Assembly: GCF_009755665.1 (NCBI RefSeq)
Contig: NZ_CP046622.1
Coordinates: forward strand, 3,906,001-3,970,000
Length of the DNA stretch: 64,000 nt
Origin: Variovorax paradoxus
GTDB taxonomy: Bacteria; Pseudomonadota; Gammaproteobacteria; Burkholderiales; Burkholderiaceae_C
Reading direction: 5' to 3'
The notes under the pieces were generated by a model. That model searched no databases. It worked only from the letters and a program-made list of their open reading frames with translations, and was not told where the DNA came from. Numbering within the stretch: the first letter of the stretch is position 1; each line of letters opens with the position of its first letter. This document shows, in pieces, positions 52,336 to 63,764 of the stretch. The position numbers and the translations under genes are program-made.

Positions 52336-55300
52336 TCGGCCACAGCCTCCCGCTTGCGCCCGAACCGGCGGCCCATGCGGTCGAAGGCCAGATACACCAC
52401 CGGCGTGGTGAAGAGCGTGAGCACCTGGCTCACCACCAGCCCGCCGAAGATGGCCAGACCCAGCGGCCGGCGCAGCTCTGCGCCCTCGCCCCAGCCGAAC
52501 ATCAGCGGCAGCGCCGCGAAAAGCGCCGCCAGCGTGGTCATCAGAATGGGACGGAAGCGCAGCAGCGCCGCCTGGTGAATGGCCTCGCGCGGCGACTTGC
52601 CCTCGCGCCGCTCGGCGTCGATGGCAAAGTCGATCATCATGATCGCGTTCTTCTTCACGATGCCGATCAGGAGAATGATGCCGATGATGCCGATCACGCC
52701 CAGGTCGTTGCCCGTGACCATGAGCGCGAGCAACGCGCCCACGCCGGCCGAAGGCAGCGTCGAGAGAATCGTCAGCGGATGGATGTAGCTCTCATACAGC
52801 ACGCCCAGCACGATGTACACGCACACCACCGCCGCCAGAATGAGCCACAGCTGGTTGGAGAGCGACTTTTCGTAGGCCCCCGCAGCTCCCAGAAAGCTCA
52901 TGGTCATGCTCGCCGGCATGCCGATTTCCTTTGCCGCCGCGCGAATGGCCGCCACCGATTTGCCCAGCGCCACGTTCTCGGCCGTGTCGAAGCCCACAGT
53001 GGCGGCAGGGTACTGCGCCACATGCGTGACCTGCAGAGGCGCGGACTGCTCGCGCACCGTGGCAATGGACGACAGCGTGGTCGGCGCGCCGCTGCCGGTG
53101 CGCAACTGCAGGTTGCCTAAGAGCTGCGGCGAGGCCAGGGCTTCACGCTGCGCTTCCAGGATCACGCGGTACTGGTTGGTCTCGGTGAAGATGGTCGAGA
53201 CGATGCGCTGGCCGAATGCACTGTAGAGCGTGTCGTCGACCGAACTGGCCGTGACCGAGAGGCGCGAGGCCGTGTTGCGGTCGATGTCGACATAGGCGGC
53301 CAAGCCCTTGGCACCCGCGTTGGTGGTGGCATTGCGCACCAGCGGCTCGGAGCGCAGGCGCTCCACCAGCTTTTGCGCCCAGGTGTCGACGGTGGTGGTG
53401 TCCACCCCTTCGAGCGACACGCGGAATTCGGTCGGGCCGGTTTCAGCATCGATGGTCAGGTCTTGCGTGGGCTGCAGGTACAGCGTGACGCCTGCCACCG
53501 AGCGCACCCGCTCGCGCAAGCGCTGCATGGTGTCTTCCTGGTTGCCCCGGTCAGCCTTCATGTTGATGAGCATGCTGCCGGTGTTCAGCGCCGTGTTGTT
53601 GGCGGCGTCCACACCCACCACCGAACTCACGCTGGCCACCTCGGGGTCGGCCAGGATGGCGGTGGCGGCCTGCTGCTGCAGCTCGGACATGCGCGTGTAC
53701 GACACGTCTTGCGCGGCTTCGATGCGTGCCTGCAGCTGCCCGGTGTCCTGCGTGGGAAAGAGCCCCTTCGGAATCACCATGTAGAGCAGCACCGTGAGCG
53801 CCAGCGTGGCCACCGCCACCACGAGCGTCAGCGGCTGGTGGCGCAGCACCCATTGCAGCCACACGTCGTAGCGGGCAATCACGCGGTCGAAAAAGCGTTG
53901 CACGCTGGCACCGAAGCGCCCGCCCTCTTCGGCCTGCGGCTTGAGCCAGCGCGCCGACATCATCGGCACCAGCGTGAGCGACACCACGGCAGAAATCAGG
54001 ATGGTGATGGCCAGCGTGACGGCGAACTCGCGGAACAGCCGGCCCACCACGTCGCCCATGAACAAGAGCGGAATCAGCACCGCGATGAGCGACACCGTAA
54101 GCGAGATGATGGTGAAGCCAATTTGCGTGGCACCCTTGAGCGCGGCCTTGAACGGCGGATCGCCCTCTTCGAGGTAGCGCGCGATGTTTTCGATCATCAC
54201 GATCGCATCGTCGACCACGAAGCCGGTGGCGATGGTCAGCGCCATCAGGCTCAGGTTGTTGAGGCTGTAGCCCAGCAGGTACATCAACCCGCAGGTGCCG
54301 ATGAGCGAGATCGGCACCGCAAGGCTGGCAATGACCGTGGCGCGCACGCTGTGCAAGAAGAAGAAGATCACCAGCACCACCATCACCACGGCCAGCCCGA
54401 GTTCGAGCTGCACGTGCGAGACCGAGGCGCGGATGCCGGTGGTGCGGTCGCTCAGCACCTCCACCTTGAGCGAGCCCGGCAGCGAGGCTTCGAGCTCGGG
54501 CAGCTGCTTCTTGATGGCATCGACCGTACCGATCACGTTGGCGCCGGGCTGGCGCTGCACGTTCAGGATGATGGCCGGGTACAGCACGGGTTGCCGCTCT
54601 CCCACGCGCAGCGCGGCCCAGGCGCCCAGCTGCGTGTTCTCGGCGCCGTCGACTACGCGCGCCACGTCGGTCATGCGCACCGGTGCGCCGTTCTTCCACG
54701 CGACGATCAGGTTCTTGTAGTCGTCCGCCGTCACGAGCTGGTCGTTGGCGTTGATGGTGTAGGCGCGCCGCGGTCCGTCGAAGCTGCCCTTGGCGCTGTT
54801 CGCGTTGGCCGCGGTGATGGCGCTGCGCAGCGTGTCCAGGCCAATGCCCACCGACGCCAGCGCGTTGGTGTCTGCCTGAATACGCACGGCCGGGCGCTGC
54901 CCGCCCGAAAGCGACACCAGCCCCACGCCGCTGACCTGGCTGATCTTCTGCGCGAGCCGCGTGTTCACGAGGTTCTGCACCTCGGTGAGCGGCATGGTTT
55001 CGGAGCTCACGGCCAGCGTGAGGATGGGCGCGTCGGCCGGGTTCACCTTGGCGTACACGGGCGGCGCCGGCAGGTCGGCTGGCAGCAGCGAGCCGCCGGC
55101 GTTGATGGCGGCCTGCACCTGCTGCTCGGCCACGTCCAGGGTCTGGTCGAGCGCGAACTGCAAGGTGACGATCGACACGCCCGCCGAGCTCACCGAGCTC
55201 ATGCGGTTGAGCCCGGCCATCTGGCCGAACTGCCGCTCCAGCGGTGCGGTAACGGTGCGGCTCATGACCTCGGGGCTGGCACCGGGGTAGAGGGTCTGCA

Positions 55301-55439
55301 CCTGGATGGTGGGGTAGTCGACCTGCGGCAGTGCGGCCAGCGGCAGCAGGCGCAGGCCCACGAAGCCGGCCAGCACAATGGCCACCATCAGCAGCGCCGT
55401 GGCCACCGGCCGATCGATAAAAGGGCGTGAGGGGCTCAT
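52332..55439 (-). CDS. mdtB: RND efflux transporter permease (MdtB-like)
   Basis: A 1035-residue RND pump. I use ATG 55439, which gives the family N-terminus [25 protein letters not shown]; the long upstream extension lies in another gene's shadow. The proton-relay D-D pair is in [13 protein letters not shown], with the usual 12 helices and large periplasmic loops. It starts 43 bases after the membrane-fusion gene and ends overlapping the second permease. Paired permeases of this type pump bile salts, novobiocin and metals in enterobacteria; here the substrate is unknown. Confidence 0.94.
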   Translation of the reverse strand: MSPSRPFIDRPVATALLMVAIVLAGFVGLRLLPLAALPQVDYPTIQVQTLYPGASPEVMSRTVTAPLERQFGQMAGLNRMSSVSSAGVSIVTLQFALDQTLDVAEQQVQAAINAGGSLLPADLPAPPVYAKVNPADAPILTLAVSSETMPLTEVQNLVNTRLAQKISQVSGVGLVSLSGGQRPAVRIQADTNALASVGIGLDTLRSAITAANANSAKGSFDGPRRAYTINANDQLVTADDYKNLIVAWKNGAPVRMTDVARVVDGAENTQLGAWAALRVGERQPVLYPAIILNVQRQPGANVIGTVDAIKKQLPELEASLPGSLKVEVLSDRTTGIRASVSHVQLELGLAVVMVVLVIFFFLHSVRATVIASLAVPISLIGTCGLMYLLGYSLNNLSLMALTIATGFVVDDAIVMIENIARYLEEGDPPFKAALKGATQIGFTIISLTVSLIAVLIPLLFMGDVVGRLFREFAVTLAITILISAVVSLTLVPMMSARWLKPQAEEGGRFGASVQRFFDRVIARYDVWLQWVLRHQPLTLVVAVATLALTVLLYMVIPKGLFPTQDTGQLQARIEAAQDVSYTRMSELQQQAATAILADPEVASVSSVVGVDAANNTALNTGSMLINMKADRGNQEDTMQRLRERVRSVAGVTLYLQPTQDLTIDAETGPTEFRVSLEGVDTTTVDTWAQKLVERLRSEPLVRNATTNAGAKGLAAYVDIDRNTASRLSVTASSVDDTLYSAFGQRIVSTIFTETNQYRVILEAQREALASPQLLGNLQLRTGSGAPTTLSSIATVREQSAPLQVTHVAQYPAATVGFDTAENVALGKSVAAIRAAAKEIGMPASMTMSFLGAAGAYEKSLSNQLWLILAAVVCVYIVLGVLYESYIHPLTILSTLPSAGVGALLALMVTGNDLGVIGIIGIILLIGIVKKNAIMMIDFAIDAERREGKSPREAIHQAALLRFRPILMTTLAALFAALPLMFGWGEGAELRRPLGLAIFGGLVVSQVLTLFTTPVVYLAFDRMGRRFGRKREAVAE

Positions 55440-55482
55440 CGCGAACGCGCTCGCTTGTTCCGTGGGTTGTTGCTGATGCTCG

Positions 55483-56817
55483 TCATTGCGGCGGGCGCTG
55501 GCGCCGCCGCTCTCCACCGCCTTCGCCGCGCTCGCCACGCGGGCCCGATGCCGCACCGCGGGGCCCCGACGCGCCGCCACGCGGACCCATGGCCGGCCTT
55601 TCGCCCTGCAGCTGAACAACGGCGCCGTCCTTGATGCGGTCGCCGCCTTCGGTCACCACGTTCTCGCCGGCCTTCAGGCCTGAAGTGATGGCCACCACAT
55701 CGACATTCGCCTCGCCGCGCTTCACCTGGCGCATCGAGACGGTGCGGTCCTGGTTGATGACATACACATAGTCGCCACTGGGACCGGTGCGCACCGCGGT
55801 AACCGGCACCACCACCGCGCGCACCTTGCGCAGCAGCATCTGCACGTTGACGAACTGGCTCGGGAACAGCGTGGTCTGCGCATTGCCGAAGCGGGCCTTG
55901 GCCTTTACCGTACCGGTGGTGGTGTCGACCACGTTGTCGAGCGTGGAGAAGGAGCCCGTGTCGAGCGTTGCCGCGCGGGTGCGGTCGAACGCGGTGACTG
56001 GCAGCGGCTCGCCCTTGGCAAGCTGGGCCTGGATGTCGGGCACGCGGTCTTGCGGCACCGAGAACTGCACGTCGATGGGGTTCATCTGCGTGATGACCGC
56101 AATGCCGGTGGTTGCGTTGGCTGTGACGGTATTGCCCGCGTCCACCGCACGCAGGCCGATGCGGCCGGCCACCGGCGCGGTGATGCGGGTGTAGTCGAGG
56201 TTCAGCTTGGCGGCGGCCTCGGCGGCCAGGTCGGTGGTGACCGTGCCTTCGAGCTGCCGGACCAGCGCGGCCTGGGTGTCCACGTCTTGCCGGGCGATGG
56301 AATCCTGCGTCAGCAGCGTGCGGTAGCGCGCCAGCGTGACGCGCGCGGCCTCGAGCTGCGCCTCGTCGCGCTGGCGCGTGCCGCGCGCCTGCATCAGCGC
56401 CTGCTCGTAGGGCCTTGGGTCGATGCGCGCGAGCAGCTGGTTCTTGGCAACGGTTTGCCCTTCGGTGAACAGCACCTCGGTGAGCACCCCGCCCACCTGC
56501 GCCCTGAGCGTGATGGTTGCGAGCGGCGTGACGGTGCCGAGCGCGTCGATGGTCACCGGCAGCTCGATCTCGCGCGCCAGCGCATTGCCGACCGTGACGG
56601 TGGCGCCGCCGAAGCCCGGCCCGCCGGCGGTGCTGGCCTTGCGGTTGATGAGGTACCAGGCGCCGCCTCCGAGCAGCAGCAACAGGAGCAGCGCAATCAG
56701 GCTGCCAAGCCAGAGCCGGCGGCGCGAAGGCGGCCGGGGCGGCGGGGACGAGGCGGGGTGTACCGGTTGAACAGCAGGCGAATCGCCGGAAGAAGGCTCG
56801 GAGGTCGGTGATTCCAT
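55483..56817 (-). CDS. mdtA: RND efflux membrane-fusion protein (MdtA-like)
   Basis: A 444-residue periplasmic adaptor that links the pumps to the outer-membrane duct. ATG 56817 is used; the TTG at 56838 is seven codons upstream. A transmembrane anchor lies at about 34-57 ([22 protein letters not shown]). The lipoyl halves ([36 protein letters not shown] and the [18 protein letters not shown] partner) flank a long coiled coil. The C-terminus is unusual: a run of G-P-R-G-x-A-S repeats, collagen-like, then Arg-rich residues. It is the first gene of the four-gene operon. Confidence 0.92.
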   Translation of the reverse strand: MESPTSEPSSGDSPAVQPVHPASSPPPRPPSRRRLWLGSLIALLLLLLLGGGAWYLINRKASTAGGPGFGGATVTVGNALAREIELPVTIDALGTVTPLATITLRAQVGGVLTEVLFTEGQTVAKNQLLARIDPRPYEQALMQARGTRQRDEAQLEAARVTLARYRTLLTQDSIARQDVDTQAALVRQLEGTVTTDLAAEAAAKLNLDYTRITAPVAGRIGLRAVDAGNTVTANATTGIAVITQMNPIDVQFSVPQDRVPDIQAQLAKGEPLPVTAFDRTRAATLDTGSFSTLDNVVDTTTGTVKAKARFGNAQTTLFPSQFVNVQMLLRKVRAVVVPVTAVRTGPSGDYVYVINQDRTVSMRQVKRGEANVDVVAITSGLKAGENVVTEGGDRIKDGAVVQLQGERPAMGPRGGASGPRGAASGPRGERGEGGGERRRQRPPQ

Positions 56818-56852
56818 GTGTGGTGTGGCAATGCGCAAGTACGGCCGCTAGT

Positions 56853-56875
56853 GGAGCGCTGGATCGTAGCGCTCC
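56853..56875. promoter_or_regulatory. 23-bp palindrome upstream of the RND operon
   Basis: GGAGCGCT-N7-AGCGCTCC is a perfect inverted repeat with 8-base arms, ending 36 bases before the mdtA start. It is well placed for a repressor such as a TetR protein, none of which is encoded nearby. Confidence 0.6.
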
Positions 56876-56888
56876 TGTCTTATGAACC

Positions 56889-56910
56889 GTAAAGCATCGG
56901 TAAAGCTTCG
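56889..56910. promoter_or_regulatory. 11-bp tandem direct repeat GTAAAGCnTCG
   Basis: Two adjoining copies, GTAAAGCATCG and GTAAAGCTTCG, give GTAAA-N6-GTAAA. An 11-base period is typical of OmpR-family regulator sites, and CpxR in enterobacteria recognises GTAAA-N5-GTAAA. It lies 72-93 bases before mdtA and is shared with the divergent gene at 57045. Confidence 0.5.
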
Positions 56911-57044
56911 GAAAACCGCGCGTTTCGCGCCCGTTGGCTGCATTCCGCGCGCCCTGCCCGCATTTCGTCGCAGACCCGTGGCCCGGCCTCGGGTGCGCCG
57001 GCACAGTCCGGCCCATCGAATCATCTTTTCACCGGAGAAACGCC

Positions 57045-57566
57045 ATGCTGCTGCAGATCATTCTTCATACCCCGAAGTGGGTCTTCGCCGTTTTTGCGCT
57101 ACTCCTGTGGCTTGGCTGCAGGCAGTTGCTGACCGGCCGGGTCAGCCTGGCCAAGGTGACCGTGATGCCCATTGCCATGACCGGCCTTTCGCTGGCGGGC
57201 GTGATCTCGGCCTTCGGCGATTCACCGGGCGCCCTGCTTGGGTGGGCCGTGGCCGCCGCCGCGCTGGTGCTGCTGGTGCTTCAGCAGCCCCTGCCCGTCA
57301 CCACGCGTTACGACCGGGCCGCACGCGAGTTCCACGTGGCCGGCAGCGCCGTACCGCTGGTGCTGATGATGGGCATTTTCTTCACCAAGTACGCAGTGGG
57401 CGTGTCCCTCGCCATGCACCCCGAACTGCGCCAGCAGGCCAGCTTTGCTGTCGCAATTCCGATGCTGTACGGCGCCTTCAGCGGCATTTTCGCGGGGCGC
57501 GCCGTGCGGCTCTGGAAGCTGGCCATCCGCACCGACGCCATGGCCGTGCAGGCCCGTGCGGCCTAA
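57045..57566 (+). CDS. DUF6622-like membrane protein
   Basis: A 173-residue membrane protein with five to six hydrophobic segments, starting MLLQIILHTPKWVFAVFALLLWLGCRQL. This opening and a later YAVGVSLAMHP segment recall the DUF6622 family; the function is unknown. The ATG at 57045 is preceded by GGAGA at 57034-57038. It is divergent from the RND operon and is the first of four same-strand genes leading to a LytS/LytTR system. Confidence 0.75.
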   Translation: MLLQIILHTPKWVFAVFALLLWLGCRQLLTGRVSLAKVTVMPIAMTGLSLAGVISAFGDSPGALLGWAVAAAALVLLVLQQPLPVTTRYDRAAREFHVAGSAVPLVLMMGIFFTKYAVGVSLAMHPELRQQASFAVAIPMLYGAFSGIFAGRAVRLWKLAIRTDAMAVQARAA

Positions 57567-57629
57567 GATCGCCAGCCGATTCATCGACCGCCCCAGACCA
57601 TCGACCCATTCGTTTATTGGAGAACCGTC

Positions 57630-57926
57630 ATGAACACCACACAAGCCAACCCTTCCACCCGCGATGTCGAAAAACTCGCCCGCCGCCGTGCTGGCGCCAA
57701 GATGGGCTGGTACATCCATGCCTTCGTCTACGTACTGGTCAACCTCGGGCTGGTGGCCGTCTCCGCATCGCGCGGCCACACATGGGCGGTGTATCCGCTC
57801 ATGGGATGGGGCCTGGGCCTGCTGATTCACGGCGCCGTCATCTGGTTCATTGCGCCCGGCGGCAGTTTTTATGACCGGCTGGTAGAGCGCGAACGGCAGG
57901 CCCTGCGCGCCGGAGAGCGCGGATGA
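57630..57926 (+). CDS. 2TM-domain protein
   Basis: A 98-residue protein with two transmembrane helices (about 27-47 and 56-76), R-R-R-A-G-A-K before the first, and an acidic-basic tail ending in an amphipathic helix. This matches the 2TM domain often fused or adjacent to LytS-type kinases. Its stop codon overlaps the kinase start in ATGA, so it is translated together with it and may modulate it. Confidence 0.85.
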   Translation: MNTTQANPSTRDVEKLARRRAGAKMGWYIHAFVYVLVNLGLVAVSASRGHTWAVYPLMGWGLGLLIHGAVIWFIAPGGSFYDRLVERERQALRAGERG

Positions 57927-58996
57927 GTGTCGGCGCGCTCCCCCGTTTTCGCGCGGAGAACATCCGCAGCATGCTCAGGCATGGGCTGATCACGGTGGCC
58001 TTCTGCTGCTTCATAGCGGCGGCGCTGGCCATCACCCAGCACGGGGACTGGGGCGCGCAGATGGTTTATTCGCTGTCGATCGGGCTGATCAGTTGGCTCT
58101 TCATCGACGTGGGCCGGCTGCTGATCAGCGGACACCGCGAGATTCTCTGGCCGACCGGGCCCTGGGGCTATCTGCTGGTCGCGGGCGGTGTGCTGGTCGG
58201 TTTTCTGGGGGGCAATGCGATTGGCGATGCGTGGACCCACCAGCCCCTGCTCAATTTCAGCAGCTTCGAGGAGCGCCGGCTCGCCACCACCATCATCATC
58301 ACGCTGACGGCCACCATCTGCATGTGCTTCTTTTTCTACAGCCTGGGCCGTAGCAAGCACATGCGCAGCCAGATCGAGCTGGCGCAGCGCAACGCCACCG
58401 AGGCACGGCTCAAGCTGCTTGAAGCGCAGCTCGAACCCCACATGCTGTTCAACACGCTGGCCAACCTGCGCGTGCTGATCACGGCCGACCCACCGCGCGC
58501 CGTGGCCATGCTCGACCGCCTTAACAACTACCTGCGCATGACGCTCAGCGGCTCGCGCGCGCTCGCGCATCCGCTGTCGGCGGAGTTCGAGCGGCTGGCC
58601 GACTACCTCGAACTGATGTCGGTTCGGATGGGCGCCCGGCTGCGCTACACGCTCGATCTGCCGGAAGACTTGCGCGACACGCCGGTGCCGCCGCTGCTCT
58701 TGCAGCCGCTGGTTGAAAACAGCATTCGCCATGGGCTCGAGCCCAAGGTCGAAGGTGGCAGGATTGCCGTGACCGCACGGCAGGATGCCGGCCGGCTGGT
58801 CATCGAAGTGAGCGACACCGGCGTTGGGCTCGATGCCAACCAGCCCGCGCCATCCGGAGGCAGCGGCTTCGGGCTCGAGCAGGTTCGCGAACGGCTTGCC
58901 ACCGTGTACGGCGACCAGGGCCGCATGAGCCTGGCCACCGCCCCCGCGGGTGGAACCTGCACCACGCTCAGCTTTCCGTTGCCACCACTCGCATGA
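57923..58996 (+). CDS. LytS-type sensor histidine kinase
   Basis: A 357-residue kinase with four to five transmembrane helices in the first 140 residues and no large periplasmic domain. The His_kinase domain has H173 in LEPHMLFNTLANL, the LytS/YehU-type H-box, and the ATPase domain carries P-L-L-L-Q-P-L-V-E-N-S-I-R-H-G-L and VSDTGVGL. It is translationally coupled with the 2TM gene upstream and the LytTR regulator downstream (ATGA overlaps on both sides). Confidence 0.93.
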   Translation: MSVGALPRFRAENIRSMLRHGLITVAFCCFIAAALAITQHGDWGAQMVYSLSIGLISWLFIDVGRLLISGHREILWPTGPWGYLLVAGGVLVGFLGGNAIGDAWTHQPLLNFSSFEERRLATTIIITLTATICMCFFFYSLGRSKHMRSQIELAQRNATEARLKLLEAQLEPHMLFNTLANLRVLITADPPRAVAMLDRLNNYLRMTLSGSRALAHPLSAEFERLADYLELMSVRMGARLRYTLDLPEDLRDTPVPPLLLQPLVENSIRHGLEPKVEGGRIAVTARQDAGRLVIEVSDTGVGLDANQPAPSGGSGFGLEQVRERLATVYGDQGRMSLATAPAGGTCTTLSFPLPPLA

Positions 58997-59838
58997 ACCC
59001 CACCGCACTCATTGCCGAAGACGAACCCCTGCTCGCCCACGCCCTCAAGGCCGAACTGGGCGCGGCATGGCCCGAACTGCAAGTGCTTGCCACTGCGGGC
59101 GATGGCCGAAGCGCCGTGCGCGAGGCGCTGCGGCTTCTGCCGCAGGTGCTGTTCTTCGACATTCGCATGCCCGGCCTGGACGGCCTGGGTGCCGCGGCCG
59201 AACTGGCCGACCGCTGGCCGACCGATGAAGCGCCCATGCCGCAGCTCGTCTTTGTGACCGCCTACGACGAATACGCCGCCCGCGCCTTCGAGACCCAGGC
59301 CATCGACTACGTGCTCAAGCCCGTGCAGCCCGAGCGCCTGCGCAAGACCGTGCTGCGCCTGCAGCAGGCGCTGGCCTCACAGCACCCGCATGCAAAACCG
59401 GCTGCGGCCGACGAGGCACTGGAGAGAACCCTTGCGCAGTGGCGCCAGCTGCTGGCCGCCGCCGGTGCGGGTGCCGCAAGCGGCTTGCCCTCGCAGGCCG
59501 CCAGGGCTCCGCTGAAGATGATTGCCGCCAGCGAAGCCGGTGGAAACACCGTGCGCATGGTTCCCATCGACGAGGTGCTGTACTTCGAGGCGGCCGACAA
59601 GTACATCCGCGTGCTGACTGCCACGCGCGAATATCTGATCCGCACGCCGCTCAAGCAACTGCTGGCGCAGCTCGACCCCGAAGTCTTCTGGCAGGTGCAC
59701 CGCGCAGTGGTGGTGCGCAGCGCGGCAATAGGGGCGGTGCACCGCGACGAGGCCGGCAAGCTGCACCTCGACCTAAAAGGCCGGCCCGAAAAAATTCCCG
59801 TGAGCCGCCTTTACGCCCACCTCTTCCGCGCCATGTGA
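58993..59838 (+). CDS. LytTR-family response regulator
   Basis: A 281-residue regulator coupled to the LytS-type kinase by an ATGA overlap. The receiver domain has D56 in LFFDIRMPGLDG, with K in YVLKPVQPERL. After a linker, the LytTR DNA-binding domain (about 175-280) has E-A-A-D-K-Y-I-R-V-L and F-W-Q-V-H-R-A-V-V-V motifs. Such systems usually control cell-surface, murein or membrane genes. A strong terminator follows. Confidence 0.94.
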   Translation: MNPTALIAEDEPLLAHALKAELGAAWPELQVLATAGDGRSAVREALRLLPQVLFFDIRMPGLDGLGAAAELADRWPTDEAPMPQLVFVTAYDEYAARAFETQAIDYVLKPVQPERLRKTVLRLQQALASQHPHAKPAAADEALERTLAQWRQLLAAAGAGAASGLPSQAARAPLKMIAASEAGGNTVRMVPIDEVLYFEAADKYIRVLTATREYLIRTPLKQLLAQLDPEVFWQVHRAVVVRSAAIGAVHRDEAGKLHLDLKGRPEKIPVSRLYAHLFRAM

Positions 59839-59861
59839 AATCGACAGTCAAGCGAGCATAA

Positions 59862-59893
59862 AAAAGCCGGCCCTTTGAGAGGAGCCGGCTTTT
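59862..59893. terminator. Bidirectional Rho-independent terminator
   Basis: AAAAGCCGGC and GCCGGCTTTT form a perfect 10-bp stem around a 12-base loop, with A- and T-tracts on each side. It can stop both the LytTR operon and the convergent Tyr/Pro-rich gene. Confidence 0.88.
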
Positions 59894-59926
59894 GACTTGC
59901 GAATCGCGCCTTGGAGGCGCTACGGC

Positions 59927-60271
59927 TTAACGCCAGTGGCGATGGCCGTGGCCATAGCCGCGGTAGTAGCCGCGCGGTGCGTAATACGCCGGGGGTGCGT
60001 AGTACACCGGAGCCGGTCGGTAATACACAGGCGGCGGCGGACGGTAGTACACCGGGGGCGGCGGTGCGTAATACACCGGCGCCGGAGCGGCGTAGACCGG
60101 AGCCGGGTAGTAGGCCGGAGCGCCAACGCCCACGGACACGCCTGGCAGACCCACGCCCACCGACCAGCTCACGTCGCCGCGGGCACTGGCCGAAGTGGCC
60201 GCAAACAAAGCGCCGGCTGCCACGACACCCGCGGCGGCCCATTTGAAGAAGGTTGAACGTGTGAGGCTCAT
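59927..60271 (-). CDS. Tyr/Pro-rich exported protein
   Basis: A 114-residue secreted or periplasmic protein from ATG 60271. A signal peptide (KWAAAGVVAAGALFAATSASA) is followed by a V-G-x-G-x-P-G-V-S-V-G-V-G segment. The rest repeats P-V-Y-Y with Ala, Pro and Arg (about 60-100), ending in a His/Gly/Arg-rich tail (GYGHGHRHWR). No known domain is recognised; such proteins are common in Burkholderiales. Tyr density suggests crosslinking or metal binding at the envelope, but that is speculation. Confidence 0.75.
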   Translation of the reverse strand: MSLTRSTFFKWAAAGVVAAGALFAATSASARGDVSWSVGVGLPGVSVGVGAPAYYPAPVYAAPAPVYYAPPPPVYYRPPPPVYYRPAPVYYAPPAYYAPRGYYRGYGHGHRHWR

Positions 60272-60406
60272 GATCTTTGAACTCCTGGTTGGGGCGTTAC
60301 CCGCCCATGTAGGTATTGAACGCGCCAAATGCAAAGCGGTTGCCCGCCGTAATGTGAAGAACGTTGCCAAAAGTAACCGGCAGGGGGTGCCCTCTAGAAT
60401 GCCGCA

Positions 60407-62208
<1,802 letters not shown>

Positions 62209-62221
<13 letters not shown>

Positions 62222-62757
62222 TCCCTTCTCGCCTCATCCGCTTCAACAAGCCCTATGGCGTGCTCAGCCAGTTCACGCCCGAGGGCCGCTGGCGCGGGTT
62301 GAAAGACTTCATCGATGTTCCCGGCGTCTATGTCGCCGGGCGCCTCGATGCCGACAGCGAAGGCCTGCTTCTGCTCACCGATGACGGCCAGCTCCAGGCG
62401 CGCATTGCCGATCCGCGCTTCAAGATGGAGAAGACCTATTGGGTGCAGGTGGAAGGCGTGCCCACCGAAGTGGCGTTAGACGCGCTGCGCGAAGGCGTGC
62501 AACTCAACGACGGACTTACGCGCCCCGCCCGCGCGCGCCTGCTCGATCCTCCGCCCGATGTGTGGGAGCGGCAACCGCCCATTCGCGAACGCAAGAGCAT
62601 TCCCACCGCGTGGCTGGAGCTGTCGATCAGCGAAGGCCGCAACCGCCAGGTGCGGCGCATGACCGCGGCCGTGGGGCTTCCCACCCTGCGCCTGATACGT
62701 GCTGCCATCGGGCCGCACACGCTGGACGGACTGGCGCCCGGCACCTGGCTTGGTTAG
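62209..62757 (+). CDS. rRNA pseudouridine synthase (RluE/RsuA-like), start uncertain
   Basis: A pseudouridine synthase of the RsuA/RluB/E/F family without an S4 domain. [14 protein letters not shown] is the family N-terminus and [17 protein letters not shown] contains the catalytic Asp. [10 protein letters not shown] is the third motif. The start is unclear: no ATG, GTG or TTG exists in frame between 62062 and the conserved region. I use a CTG at 62209, within the glnS end, giving about 182 residues; TTG at 62062, overlapping glnS by 160 bases, and a near-cognate ATC at 62221 are alternatives. It should modify a uridine in ribosomal RNA. Confidence 0.8.
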
Positions 62758-62791
62758 CGCCGCAGCACACATTCCATTTATTCGACCCCGT

Positions 62792-63700
62792 ATGCACAGC
62801 AACCGACTCCATTTCTCCGAGCTTCTCTCGCCCGCCTTGAATCGCCGTCACGCACTGCTCGGTACGCTGGGCATGCTGGCGTTGCCTGCAACGCACGCCA
62901 CAGCTGCGCCCGCTGCAAAGCCCAAGCACAACCGCGCTGAAGTGTGGCCGCACGCGTCTCAGGTGCCGGGCGGCGTGGCGCGCCTGTCGCTCGGCCCAAG
63001 CGCCAAACGACCTGCCGCCTTTTCAGGCGATGTGCCATTGCTCGTGCTGGGCGATGCCATCGAATGGACGGCGCTGGTGGGCATTCCGCTCGCAGCCACG
63101 CCGGGCGACGCAAGCATTGTTGTGCGCCCCGAAAGCGGTGCAGAAAAACAGATCGCCTACACCGTGGCGCCCAAGCAATACCGCGAGCAGCGCCTGAACG
63201 TGCCACCGCGCACTGTCGACCTCTCGCCCGAAGACGAGGCGCGCTACGAGCGCGAACGCGCGCACCTTGCCACCGTGATGGCCACGTTCACCGACCTGAG
63301 GCCCGATGCCTCGCTGCAGATGCGCGTCCCCGTGCCGGGCCGTCGCTCCAGCTCGTTCGGCCTGCGCCGCGTGTTCAACGGCCAGTCGCGCAATCCGCAC
63401 AGCGGCATGGACATCGCGGCCGGCACCGGCACGCCTGTGCTGGCACCGCTGCCGGGGCGGGTGATCGACACGGGCGACTATTTCTTCAACGGCGGCACCG
63501 TGTGGCTCGACCACGGCGGCGGCCTGCTGACGATGTATTGCCACCTGAGCCGGGTCGATGTGAAGGTGGGCGATGAGCTGAAGACCGGTGAGCAGCTTGC
63601 GGCTGTGGGAGCCACGGGGCGAGTGACGGGGCCGCATCTGCACTGGTCGGTGATGTTGAACCGGGCGATGGTGGACCCGGCGCTGTTTGTTGCGGCTTGA
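62792..63700 (+). CDS. M23-family (LytM-type) metallopeptidase
   Basis: A 302-residue zinc peptidase of the LytM/NlpD type acting on peptidoglycan. ATG 62792 gives a signal-anchor region with R-R-H-A-L-L-G-T-L-G-M-L-A-L. The M23 domain (about 195-295) has the zinc ligands in HSGMDIA (HxxxD) and HLHW (HxH), both intact, so it is not a degenerate activator. It would be exported to the periplasm. It lies 35 bases after the pseudouridine synthase gene on the same strand. Confidence 0.92.
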   Translation: MHSNRLHFSELLSPALNRRHALLGTLGMLALPATHATAAPAAKPKHNRAEVWPHASQVPGGVARLSLGPSAKRPAAFSGDVPLLVLGDAIEWTALVGIPLAATPGDASIVVRPESGAEKQIAYTVAPKQYREQRLNVPPRTVDLSPEDEARYERERAHLATVMATFTDLRPDASLQMRVPVPGRRSSSFGLRRVFNGQSRNPHSGMDIAAGTGTPVLAPLPGRVIDTGDYFFNGGTVWLDHGGGLLTMYCHLSRVDVKVGDELKTGEQLAAVGATGRVTGPHLHWSVMLNRAMVDPALFVAA

Positions 63701-63764
63701 GATAACCCAGCATCGGCGACGCATTCGCCTCTGAAAGCCTCGTCGCCTGATCTGCCGACCGATC

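Noticed and set aside
50383..52578. A 731-codon open frame opposite the MdtC-like pump
   Set aside because: Antisense to a clear RND pump; composition is His/Arg-rich and lacks domains.
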